The translations under genes and the position numbers were made by a program. The notes beneath the pieces were generated by a model that searched no databases, was not told the origin of the DNA, and was given only the letters and a program-made list of their open reading frames with translations. Of a stretch of 64,000 nt of DNA, positions 37,210-46,195 are shown piece after piece. Numbering within the stretch: position 1 is the stretch's first letter; each line of letters begins with the position of its first letter. The stretch is from an uncultured Alphaproteobacteria bacterium (GTDB lineage Bacteria > Pseudomonadota > Alphaproteobacteria > GCA-2731375), in contig CATOSZ010000005.1 in assembly GCA_951812805.1 (NCBI GenBank), positions 372,001 through 436,000 of the forward strand, written 5' to 3'.

Positions 37210-38241
37210 TCAACGAAACGCCGGCATCACCTCGTGGCAGATCCGATGCAAACTCGCCTTCACCGCTTCCGCGCCCAGCATGCCGCCGGCGTTCAACTCC
37301 AACACCACGCCGTCGATGCCCAGGACCTCGCGCCATTCGCGGAACCGGTCCGTCACCTCCGCCGCCGAGCCGAAGGCAACGCGCGAGGCGCGGATGTTGT
37401 CGTAGTCGAGCGCGGCGAGTGCCTTCGCCACCCGTTCGCGGTCGCCCGCACCCTGGGCCATCAACATGCGGGCCTGGCGGGCGAAATAATATTCGATGTT
37501 GGCCCTGGGCGTGTCGTAGCCGTCGGCCGCATCGGCGCCGACATAGGCCGGCACGCGGAGGTAGACGCTGCCTTCCCCGGCGTGGCCGCTTTCCTTCCAG
37601 ACGGCGCGGTAACGGTTCAGGCTGTCCGCAAGCATGTCGAGGCCGTCGCCGCGCAAACCGACGAAGACCGGCAGGCCCTGGCGCGCCACCTTCTCGAAGG
37701 TCGCCGCCGAACTCGCCGCCATGCGCATCGGGGGGTGCGGGCGCTGGACCGGGGTCGGCACCACTTCGGCCTCGGTGACGCTGTAGAACCGGCCCTCGTA
37801 GGAGAATTTCCCGCCGGCCCAGGCCAGGCGCAGGACCTCGAGCGCCTCGTCGAAGCGCGCCTGGCTCTCGTCGTAGTCGATGCCGTAGCTGCGGTAGGCG
37901 CGCAGGAAACCGCTGCGGCCGATGCCGAACTCGAACCGCCCGCCGGAGATCTGGTCCAGCGTCGCGACTTCCTCGGCGATGCGCAGCGGGGTGCCGGCCA
38001 GCGGCAGGACATAAACCGCGAGGCCGACCCGCATCCGCCGAGTCCGCGCGGCGATCGCGCTCGCCGTCACGATCGGTGACGACAGGACCGAGCGGTCAGG
38101 GTTGAAATGAAACTCGGAAAGCCAGGCGCAATCCAGGCCCCACGCCTCGCCCGCGTCGACCAGGTCGAAGCCCTCGGCGAAGGCCCGGGTGCTGTCGCCG
38201 CCCTCGCGGAAGCCGAACTCCATGAACATGCCGAAGTGCAT
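37210..38241 (-). CDS. LLM-class flavin-dependent oxidoreductase
   Basis: AWLSEFHFNPDRSVLSSPIVTASAIAARTRRMRVGLAVYVLPLAGTPLRIAEEVATLDQISGGRFEFGIGRSG. Confidence 0.92.
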   Translation of the reverse strand: MHFGMFMEFGFREGGDSTRAFAEGFDLVDAGEAWGLDCAWLSEFHFNPDRSVLSSPIVTASAIAARTRRMRVGLAVYVLPLAGTPLRIAEEVATLDQISGGRFEFGIGRSGFLRAYRSYGIDYDESQARFDEALEVLRLAWAGGKFSYEGRFYSVTEAEVVPTPVQRPHPPMRMAASSAATFEKVARQGLPVFVGLRGDGLDMLADSLNRYRAVWKESGHAGEGSVYLRVPAYVGADAADGYDTPRANIEYYFARQARMLMAQGAGDRERVAKALAALDYDNIRASRVAFGSAAEVTDRFREWREVLGIDGVVLELNAGGMLGAEAVKASLHRICHEVMPAFR

Positions 38242-38316
38242 CGCGATTCCCAGTTCCTACCGCCGATGTGATCCCGGCGGCCATCGTGGCCCCGCCGCCG
38301 CACCGGGGCAAGTGCG

Positions 38317-39434
38317 TGTCCAGGTTCACTACATATGAGACGACGAGGTCTTCTTGGCTGTGATCTGTCGAAGGTACTCCTCGGGGGTTTTGCCTTTCAA
38401 GGCTCCATGAGGCCTGAAGGTGTTGTAGATGTTGGCGAACTTGTCGATCTGTGGGTTTAGTTTGTCGAGCTGGTCCTCGATGTCATGGCAGGCGTAGAAC
38501 TCGTAGCGCCATGCGCCGTTGGCTCGCTCGACGCCGCCATTGAGCTGCGGCGTCCTCGGCGGCAAGACATAGACGGGGATCTTTCGGCTCTCGCAGGCGG
38601 CCTCGAACTCGGCCATGAACTCGGATCCACCGTCGACCTGGATGGCCTTCACGGGGAAGGGCAGGTCGGCCACGAGTTTGTCGAGGAAGCTCTCGGCGTT
38701 CCTGGCGGTCGCTCTGCGGAAGGCCTTGGCACAGGTGAAGCGGCTGACGGGATCGTAGGCGGTGAACTGCTTGACCGTGCGCTCGCCGGCCGGCGTGATG
38801 CTCAAGGTGTCGAGCTGGACCAGATCGCCGGGGGCCGTTGCCTTCATCCCCTTCGGCAAACGCTTGGCGTGTGGGCGCTTGGCTCTCTTGCCCTTGGCGC
38901 GTCGTCGCGCCACGGGCACCGGCACAACGACGCCGCGCGCGACCAGATGGGCGAGCATGCGACCAACGGTGCTGTCCGACAAGGTGAAGCCCTCTCGGCG
39001 CAGCAGCGGTCCGAGCTTGGCCTTGCCCCACATCGGGAAGTCGCGGCGCAGCCGTTCAAGCCGACGCAGCACCGCACTCGACCACTCTCGGCGACGACGG
39101 CGGCGAGGCGCGCGCGAGCGCGGCTCCAACCGCTCGTCCCAGCGATAGAGCGTGCTACGCGGCACGCCCACCGCCTGGGCCGCCGCCTCGGCCGTCAAGC
39201 CGTCACGCCGGGCCCGATGCCAACGCCGGACGGCGTCGCGTCTGAACGCTACGCATTTAGTGTCGGGCTCCGCGTTCAGACGCGACGCCGTCCTCCAACC
39301 CCTGATAACATGTCGGGGCAGGCCAAAAACCTGCATGGGGATCTCCTTCAAGCTGTTGGTCTCGCAACTCACAGCTTCGGAGATCCCCGCCTCTGCCGCC
39401 AGAGGCGCGTCTCACATCTATCTGAACCTAGTCA
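38317..39434 (-). mobile_element. IS481-like insertion sequence, copy 1 (1118 bp)
   Basis: Ends TGTCCAGGTTCA...TGAACCTAGTCA; 5-bp TSD GTGCG at 38312-38316 and 39435-39439; same sequence at +14440. Confidence 0.93.
38329..39336 (-). CDS. DDE transposase, IS481-like (alternative upstream start 39372)
   Basis: DDE-type motifs QLDTL, IQVDGGSEF, NGGVERANGAWRYEF; SD AAGGAG correctly spaced before the ATG at 39336. Confidence 0.9.
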   Translation of the reverse strand: MQVFGLPRHVIRGWRTASRLNAEPDTKCVAFRRDAVRRWHRARRDGLTAEAAAQAVGVPRSTLYRWDERLEPRSRAPRRRRRREWSSAVLRRLERLRRDFPMWGKAKLGPLLRREGFTLSDSTVGRMLAHLVARGVVVPVPVARRRAKGKRAKRPHAKRLPKGMKATAPGDLVQLDTLSITPAGERTVKQFTAYDPVSRFTCAKAFRRATARNAESFLDKLVADLPFPVKAIQVDGGSEFMAEFEAACESRKIPVYVLPPRTPQLNGGVERANGAWRYEFYACHDIEDQLDKLNPQIDKFANIYNTFRPHGALKGKTPEEYLRQITAKKTSSSHM

Positions 39435-39496
39435 GTGCGCGCCGGCGTCGGCTTTGCTATGCTCAGCGCGAATTCTACGGCACCAGGGAGGCGACG

Positions 39497-40459
39497 ATGG
39501 CCAGACGGGCATTCGAGGCGAAGGGCGTCATTCCGGCGACATTGCTGGCGTTCGACGAGGATCGGCAAATCGACGAGGGGCCGTCGCGCCGTCACCTCGC
39601 CCATGTCGCGGCGACCCGCGGCATCAGCGCCATCACCGTCAACGCGCACGCCTCCGAGGCGCACGCCTGCACCTTCGAGGAGCAGCGCCGTATTCTCGAC
39701 ATGACCATGGACGAGGTCGGCGACCAGCACGCCATCGTCAATGGCGTCTATGCCGACGGCTCCCTGATGGGGGCGGAGCTCGCCCGCATGGCCGAGGCGG
39801 GCGGCGCGTCGGCCCTGCTGATCTTTCCGCCGAACTCGATGCTGATGGGCGGCCAGCTCCGGCCCGAGATGGCGATCGCGCATTTCTCCGAGATCGCGGC
39901 GGCCACCGACCTGCCGCTGATCGTCTTCCAGTATCCCGCCCCCCTCGGCCTCGGCTATCCCTTCGACACGTTGCTGCGGATGATCGACGAGATCCCCGGA
40001 ATCGTCGCCATCAAGGACTGGTCGAACGACGCCATGCTGCACGAGCGCCATATCCGCACGCTGCAGAACCTGCCGCGGCCCATCAGCGTGCTGACGACGC
40101 ACAGCTCCTGGCTGATGAGTTCCCTGGTGATGGGCGCGAACGGCTTGCTGTCGGGCGCCGGCAGCGTCATCGCCGATCTGCAGGTCGCCCTCTTCGAAGC
40201 CGTCCAGGCCAAGGACCTGGCCCGCGCCCAGGCGATCAACGACCGGATCTATCCGCTCGCCCAGGCCTTCTACACGCCGCCGTTCCTCGACATGCACAAC
40301 CGCATGAAGGAATGCCTGGTCATGCTGGGCCGGATGGAGAAGGCGATCGTCCGCCCGCCGTTGATGAAACTCCCCGAGGCGGAGCTGGCGCGCCTTCGCA
40401 CCGCCCTCGACCAGGCCGGCATCCGGCCCGAGGGGGCGTTGCTTGACGCGGCGGAATAA
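39497..40459 (+). CDS. Dihydrodipicolinate synthase family protein
   Basis: GVIPATLLAFDEDRQIDEGPSRRHLAHVAATRGISAITVNAHASEAHACTFEEQRRIL ... IVAIKDWSND. Confidence 0.88.
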   Translation: MARRAFEAKGVIPATLLAFDEDRQIDEGPSRRHLAHVAATRGISAITVNAHASEAHACTFEEQRRILDMTMDEVGDQHAIVNGVYADGSLMGAELARMAEAGGASALLIFPPNSMLMGGQLRPEMAIAHFSEIAAATDLPLIVFQYPAPLGLGYPFDTLLRMIDEIPGIVAIKDWSNDAMLHERHIRTLQNLPRPISVLTTHSSWLMSSLVMGANGLLSGAGSVIADLQVALFEAVQAKDLARAQAINDRIYPLAQAFYTPPFLDMHNRMKECLVMLGRMEKAIVRPPLMKLPEAELARLRTALDQAGIRPEGALLDAAE

Positions 40460-40569
40460 TCGGCGGCGCTTAACCCCGTCTTAACCACGAGCCGCTAGAC
40501 TGACCGGACGTTCGACCCGGCCCCCGGCCGGCACGCGTACCCTCCGCACCGCCAGGGAAGGATGGTCCG

Positions 40570-40743
40570 ATGTTCGATGGCATCACGCGTATCGTCCAGC
40601 TCGCCCGCCCGCGCCCCCGGCGCCGGCCCCGTCCGATTGAAAAGGTCGAGGCGGCCGACCCGCACCCGAAGGACCGTCGCAAGCCACAACGGCGCGCGCC
40701 GGGAGACGCGACGAAGGGCCGGCGGATCGATCTCGACGCCTGA
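40570..40743 (+). CDS. Small basic hypothetical protein (57 aa; below ORF-track cutoff)
   Basis: MFDGITRIVQLARPRPRRRPRPIEKVEAADPHPKDRRKPQRRAPGDATKGRRIDLDA*; GGAAGG-like SD upstream. Confidence 0.35.
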   Translation: MFDGITRIVQLARPRPRRRPRPIEKVEAADPHPKDRRKPQRRAPGDATKGRRIDLDA

Positions 40744-40973
40744 AGGCCCGCGGGCAAATTCGCCAACCCAAATTGCTCCCACTGTCGATGGCGTCAACGA
40801 CGATTGACCGGCCCCATGGCAGGGTCATCTGTGGATGACAGCGGGCCGGGCATGCAGAGCCGAACGCCCGCAAAACCGGTCTGGTCTATGTTCTGCCCGA
40901 GGACCTGGCGCAGGGATCCCGGATCGATTTCCTGCCATCGAAGGAGGGCAAAAAGGGAAAAAACTTGGCAACC

Positions 40974-40997
40974 GTATAGCGTAGCGTTACACTATAC
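40974..40997. promoter_or_regulatory. Imperfect palindrome GTATAG...CTATAC immediately upstream of the higB remnant (candidate HigA operator/promoter)
   Basis: gtatagcgtagcgttacactatac ends 2 nt before the higB ATG. Confidence 0.45.
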
Positions 40998-40998
40998 T

Positions 40999-41279
40999 AT
41001 GATATTGTCGTTTCGTCATAAGGGCTGGAGATTTTCTACGAGACAGGCAGCGCAAGAAGGTTGCCTGCCGACCAGGCCCCGAAGATACGCCGGATTTTGA
41101 CGGCGATCGACGAAGCCAATGAACCGGAAGAGGTAGGGCTGTTTCCCGGCTGGCGGCTGCACCCGCTGAGCGGAGACATGCAAGGCTTTTGGAGTGTCAC
41201 CGTAACCGGCAACTGGCGGATTATTTTCCGGTTCGCCGTGGGCAACGCCTCGGAGCTGGACTATCTCGATTACCATTAG
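40999..41279 (+). pseudogene. higB: HigB-family toxin gene with a one-base frameshift
   Basis: MILSFRHKG in frame 1, then LEIFYETGSARRLPADQAPKIRRIL...GFWSVTVTGNWRIIFRF...YLDYH* in another frame; shift at about 41024-41025. Confidence 0.8.
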
Positions 41280-41296
41280 GAAAGGAAAACGCAGCC

Positions 41297-41596
41297 ATGA
41301 CCATGCACAGCCCCGCTCATCCCGGTGAAATGATCCGCGAGGAAATCATCAACCCGCTCGACCTCGATGTGACGAAGGCGGCGTCCGTGTTGGGTGTGAC
41401 CCGTCCGGCCCTGTCGCGTTTGCTCAATGAGAGGGCGTCCCTGTCGCCGGAAATGGCCTTGCGCATCGAGAAGGCGTTCGGGCCAAAGGCCGACCACCTC
41501 ATGCGCATCCAGCTTGCCTATGACATGGCCCGCGCGCGCGAAAAGGCCGGACAGTTGGAGGTTTCGACCGAATACGCCGAGCGTGGGCCGGTGTGA
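41297..41596 (+). CDS. higA: HigA-family antitoxin (XRE)
   Basis: HPGEMIREEIINPLDLDVTKAASVLGVTRPALSRLLNERASLSPEMALRIEKAFG. Confidence 0.92.
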   Translation: MTMHSPAHPGEMIREEIINPLDLDVTKAASVLGVTRPALSRLLNERASLSPEMALRIEKAFGPKADHLMRIQLAYDMARAREKAGQLEVSTEYAERGPV

Positions 41597-41673
41597 TAAC
41601 GGTGAGTATGGAAATGACATCGTGAACAAGATCACTACAGACCGTTTTCCTTTAAAGATGCCACACAGCATAT

Positions 41674-41738
41674 TGGGGTCACGTCTTGCTTTTTGCCTTC
41701 ATTAGCGCTCTCTAGGCAAAATGCAAGACTTGACCCCA
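41674..41738. repeat. 65-bp hairpin element (REP/MITE-like)
   Basis: Arms tggggtcacgtcttgctttttgcct / aggcaaaatgcaagacttgacccca, two mismatches, 15-nt loop. Confidence 0.75.
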
Positions 41739-41916
41739 CAAAACGGCTGGACGTCAACGACCTTTCGGCCAAAGGTGCGTCGGTGTTGGGCAGGGTGACA
41801 CTCGCTCAATCTGACCGACGGCCTCGCCCGGCGCGACGACCACGGCCGCGAGGCCATGGATAGCGGGCGAAATACGGGCTAGGTTCCGCCGCGGACAACG
41901 GCGGAGGCGCGGGAAC

Positions 41917-43920
41917 ATGGCCCAGAATTGGCGGGTCGGCATCGATATCGGCGGCACCTTCACGGACGTGGTGGCGCTCGACGGCGAAAGCGGGACGCTG
42001 CGGAGCGCCAAGGTGCCGAGCCGGCCCGACGCGCCGGTGGCGGCGATCCGGGAGGCACTCGCGGCCGTCGGCCTCGGGCTCGACGATGTCGCCGACCTGA
42101 TCCACGGTACCACGCGGGTGACCAACGCCATCGTCGAGGATCGCCTGCCCCCGGTCGCGCTGATCCAGACCGAGGGCTTCACCGATACCCTCGACATCGG
42201 CCGGCAGAGCCGGCGCGAGCTCTACCGCATGGACAGCCTGCCGAAATTGCCCTCGCTAATTCCAGCCGCGCGGCGCGTGCCACTTGCCGAACGGCTCGAC
42301 CATCGGGGTGAGGTCCTGCGGGACCTGACGGACGAGGAGATCGAACGGGCGGTCGACGCGGTCCGCGCGACCGGCGCGGAGGCCGTCGCCGTCTCGCTGC
42401 TGCACAGCTATGCCAACCCGGCGCATGAAATCCGCGTCGGCGCGCGTTTGGCGGCCGTCGCACCGCATGTCTCGCTGTCGCACCGCGTGAACCCCGAGGC
42501 GCGGGAGTTCGAGCGCACGGCGGCCACCGCCCTCAACGCCGCGGTCATGCCGATCACCGTCGACTACATGGCGGAGCTGGAGCGCGAGGTTCCGCTCGGC
42601 GACCGGCTGCACATCTTTCATTCGGCGGGCGGCATGGCCTCGCCCGAGGCGGTGCGCGAGCGGCCGCTGATCATGGCGCTGTCCGGCCCGGCGGCGGGCG
42701 TCGCGGCGGCGGCGCGGGCCGGTCGCGAGCTGAACCGGCCCGCAGTCCTCAGTTTCGACATGGGCGGGACGACGACCGACGTCTGCCTGATCCGCGGCGG
42801 CCGGGCGGAGGTGAGCGACGACCGCGCCATCGCCGGCCGGCCGTTGCGCCAGCCCATGGTCAACGTCCATTCGATCGGCGCCGGCGGCGGCTCCATCGTC
42901 AGCCTGGGCGCCGGCGGCCTTTCCGTGGGGCCGGAGAGTGCGGGTGCCGATCCGGGGCCGGCCTGCTACGGCCAGGGCGGGACCCGGCCGACGGTCACGG
43001 ACGCCAATCTGCTGCTGGGCTATCTCGACGCGGACCGCCGCCTCGGCGACAGCATCCGCCTGGACCCCGACCTCGCCCGCGCCGCGCTCGAACCCCTGTC
43101 CGCGGCGCTGGGCGTCGACGTCGTCCGGTGCGCGCTGGGTGTCCTGCGGGTCGCCGACGCGACGATGGCCCGGGCGCTGCGCCGGGTGACGGTCGAGCGG
43201 GGCATCGACGGCCGCCAGGCCAGCCTGCTGGCTTTCGGCGGCGCCGGGCCGATGCACGCTGCGGGGCTGGCACGGGAGTTCGGCGTCTCCCAGGTCATCG
43301 TGCCCGCGGTCTCCAGCGGCTTTTCCGCGCTCGGCTGCCTGGTCGCCGACGTCAGCCACAGCCAGCAGCGCACCGTGCGCATGACGCGGGGCACCTGGGA
43401 CGCCGCCCGCTTCGAGGCGATCCGGGCAGAACTGGCCGAACCGCTCCGCACGCCGCTGGAAGCCCGCGACCTCGGCCCCCGCATCGTCACCGAGAACATC
43501 GCGCTGATGCGCTATGCGGCGCAGAACTACACGGTCGAGGTGGCCTTCACGGCGCCGGCCGAAGCGGACCGGCTGGAAGCCGACTTCCACCGTGCGCACG
43601 AAGCGCTCTACGGCTTCGCCACGGACGAGGAATGGATCGTGCAGGGCGTCCGGGTGCAGGTCTCCGTGCCCTCGGAGATCGCGATGCCCGAGCCCGCGAG
43701 CGGCCACGAGAATGTCCCGCGCACCCGGGGAAGCTGCTGGTTCGCCCCCGACGCGCCGGTCGAGACGCCGCGCTTCGAGCGCGACGGCCTGGTGCACGGC
43801 GAAACCCTGGCGGGGCCGGCGATCGTGGAAGACGCGCTGTCGACCATCGTCGTGCCGCCCGGCTGGCATTGCCGACCCGACGCGCTCGGCAACCTGTTCC
43901 TGGAGGAGGCGACGTCATGA
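41917..43920 (+). CDS. Hydantoinase/oxoprolinase family protein, subunit A
   Basis: WRVGIDIGGTFTDVVALD ... VLSFDMGGTTTDVCLIRGG ... LLAFGGAGPMHAAGLA. Confidence 0.93.
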   Translation: MAQNWRVGIDIGGTFTDVVALDGESGTLRSAKVPSRPDAPVAAIREALAAVGLGLDDVADLIHGTTRVTNAIVEDRLPPVALIQTEGFTDTLDIGRQSRRELYRMDSLPKLPSLIPAARRVPLAERLDHRGEVLRDLTDEEIERAVDAVRATGAEAVAVSLLHSYANPAHEIRVGARLAAVAPHVSLSHRVNPEAREFERTAATALNAAVMPITVDYMAELEREVPLGDRLHIFHSAGGMASPEAVRERPLIMALSGPAAGVAAAARAGRELNRPAVLSFDMGGTTTDVCLIRGGRAEVSDDRAIAGRPLRQPMVNVHSIGAGGGSIVSLGAGGLSVGPESAGADPGPACYGQGGTRPTVTDANLLLGYLDADRRLGDSIRLDPDLARAALEPLSAALGVDVVRCALGVLRVADATMARALRRVTVERGIDGRQASLLAFGGAGPMHAAGLAREFGVSQVIVPAVSSGFSALGCLVADVSHSQQRTVRMTRGTWDAARFEAIRAELAEPLRTPLEARDLGPRIVTENIALMRYAAQNYTVEVAFTAPAEADRLEADFHRAHEALYGFATDEEWIVQGVRVQVSVPSEIAMPEPASGHENVPRTRGSCWFAPDAPVETPRFERDGLVHGETLAGPAIVEDALSTIVVPPGWHCRPDALGNLFLEEATS

Positions 43921-45515
43921 CCGGAATCGATCCCTTCACGGTCGAGGTGATCCGCCACGGCCTGACGGCGGCGGCGGAGGAAATCACGCTCACGGTCATG
44001 CGGTCCGCCCGCTCACCGCTGCTGCGGGAAGCGGGCGACATGTCCTCTGCCCTGACCGATCATGCCGGCGAGCTGATCGCGCAGGGCCACGACATTCCCA
44101 TTCACCTGGGCGTCATGGCGCAAACGGTGAAGGCGTTCCTGACCCTCGTTGCGCCCGAACGCCTCTCGCCGGGCGACGTCTGGTTCCTCAACTTGCCGGA
44201 GGTCGGCGGCAACCACCTGCCGGACGTCAAGGCGATCCGGCCGATCTTTCTCGACGGCCGGCTATTCGCCTTCGCCGTCAGCCTCGCCCACTGGCCGGAT
44301 ATCGGCGGTGCGATGCCCGGCAGCTATTTCGCCGAGGCGCGCGACGCCATTCAGGAAGGCTTGCGGATCCCGCCGCTGCGCCTTTTCACCGGCGACGGCC
44401 CGGACCGGGAGAAGCTGGAGTTCCTGCTGGCCAACGTGCGCTCGGCGGACGAGCGCGAGGGCGACATCCAGGCGCAGGTCGCCGGCACCCGGGCAGCGGA
44501 GGCGCGCCTGCTGGAACTGGCGGCCGAGCACGGCGGCGCCACCTTGATGGACGCGGTCGCCCGCCTGCACGACCTCTCCGAGGCCGCCATGCGCGAGGCG
44601 ATCCGCAATCTCCCCGACGGGCGGTATGCGGGTGAAGACTTCGTCGACGATGGTGGCCCCGGGGGCAGCCCTGGGGGCGGCCCGGCCGGCATCCGGGTCG
44701 ATATCGAGATCGAGGGCGACACGGCGGTATTCGATTTCGCGCGCACCGACGACAAGGTGGACAACTACCTGAACACCACGCCCTACGTCGCCTCGGCCGC
44801 CGTCTTCTATGCCATCAAGGCCATCGCCGGGCCGGAGATCCAGCCGAACGGCGGCTGCTATCGCCCGCTGACCATCCGCACGCGTCCGGGCTCCCTGCTC
44901 GATCCCGGACCGGACACGCCGGTGGTCGGCGGCAACCACGAAACCTCGCAGCGCATCGTCGATGCCATCATCCGCGCCTTCGAGACCACGCTGCCCGAGC
45001 GCCTGAGCGCCGGCGGCCCCACCACCGCCGGCGGCGTCATCATCGGCGGTCGCGGCGAGGATGGGCGCTACCGGGTCTTCTTCGAGCTGCACGGCGGTGG
45101 CGAGGGTGCCCGGGCGGAGCGCGACGGTATGCCCTGCGTCCGGGTCCATCTGGTGAACACGGCAAACACGCCGGCCGAGATCGTCGAGGCGGAATACCCG
45201 ATCAGGGTCGAGCGGCAGGCCCTGCGGGAAGGCTCCGGCGGCGCCGGCCGGCACCGCGGCGGCGACGGCCTGGTACGCGAGTACCGCATGCTGGTACCCG
45301 ACATGACCGTCACCACCGTCTTCGAGCGGCGTGTCGTACCGCCCTATGGCCTGCTCGGCGGTGAGCCAGGCGAAACGTTCCGGGTTTCCCTCTGCCACGA
45401 TGACGGCCGCCGGGAAGAACTCGCCGGGAAGGCCAATGTTCGCATCGGCCGTGGTGATCGCATCCTTGTCGAATCCTGTGGCGGCGGCGGATATGGCGCA
45501 CCCGACGGATCATGA
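43917..45515 (+). CDS. Hydantoinase B/oxoprolinase family protein
   Basis: DPFTVEVIRHGLTAAAEEITLTVMRSARSPLLREAGDMSSALTDHAGELIAQG ... ATG overlaps upstream TGA. Confidence 0.93.
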   Translation: MTGIDPFTVEVIRHGLTAAAEEITLTVMRSARSPLLREAGDMSSALTDHAGELIAQGHDIPIHLGVMAQTVKAFLTLVAPERLSPGDVWFLNLPEVGGNHLPDVKAIRPIFLDGRLFAFAVSLAHWPDIGGAMPGSYFAEARDAIQEGLRIPPLRLFTGDGPDREKLEFLLANVRSADEREGDIQAQVAGTRAAEARLLELAAEHGGATLMDAVARLHDLSEAAMREAIRNLPDGRYAGEDFVDDGGPGGSPGGGPAGIRVDIEIEGDTAVFDFARTDDKVDNYLNTTPYVASAAVFYAIKAIAGPEIQPNGGCYRPLTIRTRPGSLLDPGPDTPVVGGNHETSQRIVDAIIRAFETTLPERLSAGGPTTAGGVIIGGRGEDGRYRVFFELHGGGEGARAERDGMPCVRVHLVNTANTPAEIVEAEYPIRVERQALREGSGGAGRHRGGDGLVREYRMLVPDMTVTTVFERRVVPPYGLLGGEPGETFRVSLCHDDGRREELAGKANVRIGRGDRILVESCGGGGYGAPDGS

Positions 45516-45868
45516 GGAGCGCGGAATCAAACAAAGCGAAAGGGCCGTCGCAATGCGCTATTATTTACACGCGTATCGTGCGCACGCCGATACTTAAACC
45601 CTCCGGAAAGAAGAAAGCAACATAAGTTCAATAGCTTACGACTTCGTGTCGATCGTGCCACCGTCGAGGTCTCTTGACTTGACGTTACTCCCCCACACAT
45701 TATGGGTTGTGCCTTGATTCGCCGTGTTTCGAACACCAGGGCATTCCTAAATTCCGGGTGGCATGAAACGATCGCCGGGAAAACAAACCAGGCTCTGGAC
45801 AGAGAACCACTGTTTGGATCCCTGCTGCTGCTGACGTGGTCATGGTTCACCAGTCGGGGGAACCCCCA

Positions 45869-46093
45869 ATGTTTCATGTTCAAGACGTGTTGATGGGATT
45901 CGGCGCGTGTGTTCGGCGTCATCTGGCTTTCCTGGCCCGTGACGAACGCGGTGCCACGGCAGTTGAATATGGTTTGCTGCTGGCCGGCGTCGGCTTGCTG
46001 ATCCTGGTCGCCGTGTTCGAGTTGGGCGACGAGCTCGACAGCATGTTCACACACGTTCGCACGACCTTCACCGAGGCGAACAGCGGTAGCTGA
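45869..46093 (+). CDS. Flp/Fap-type (type IVb) pilin
   Basis: FLARDERGATAVEYGLLLAGVGLLILVAVFELGDELDSMF. Confidence 0.85.
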   Translation: MFHVQDVLMGFGACVRRHLAFLARDERGATAVEYGLLLAGVGLLILVAVFELGDELDSMFTHVRTTFTEANSGS

Positions 46094-46117
46094 TCGCCGA
46101 CGGTGTCGCGAGTTACG

Positions 46118-46146
46118 ACGGCGCCCGCTCACCAAGCGGGCGCCGT
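46118..46146 (+). terminator. Strong GC hairpin downstream of the Flp pilin gene
   Basis: ACGGCGCCCGCT-cacca-AGCGGGCGCCGT perfect 12-bp stem; no clear T tract. Confidence 0.55.
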
Positions 46147-46195
46147 TGGCGTTCGTGGGCTAGAATTTCACGACAGGATGCGGAGGTGCGAACTG

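Noticed and set aside
38485-40446. 653-aa plus-strand ORF covering IS481-like copy 1 and running into the DHDPS gene
   Set aside because: Shadow ORF; antisense to the transposase, then out of frame with DHDPS. The duplicate at 52925 arises only because the IS is duplicated.
40804-41100. 98-aa ORF as a separate gene
   Set aside because: Its last part is simply the first frame of the frameshifted higB; the upstream part has no coding signature.
45702-45893. 63-aa ORF upstream of the Flp pilin
   Set aside because: No family features or convincing SD; more likely leader/regulatory DNA.
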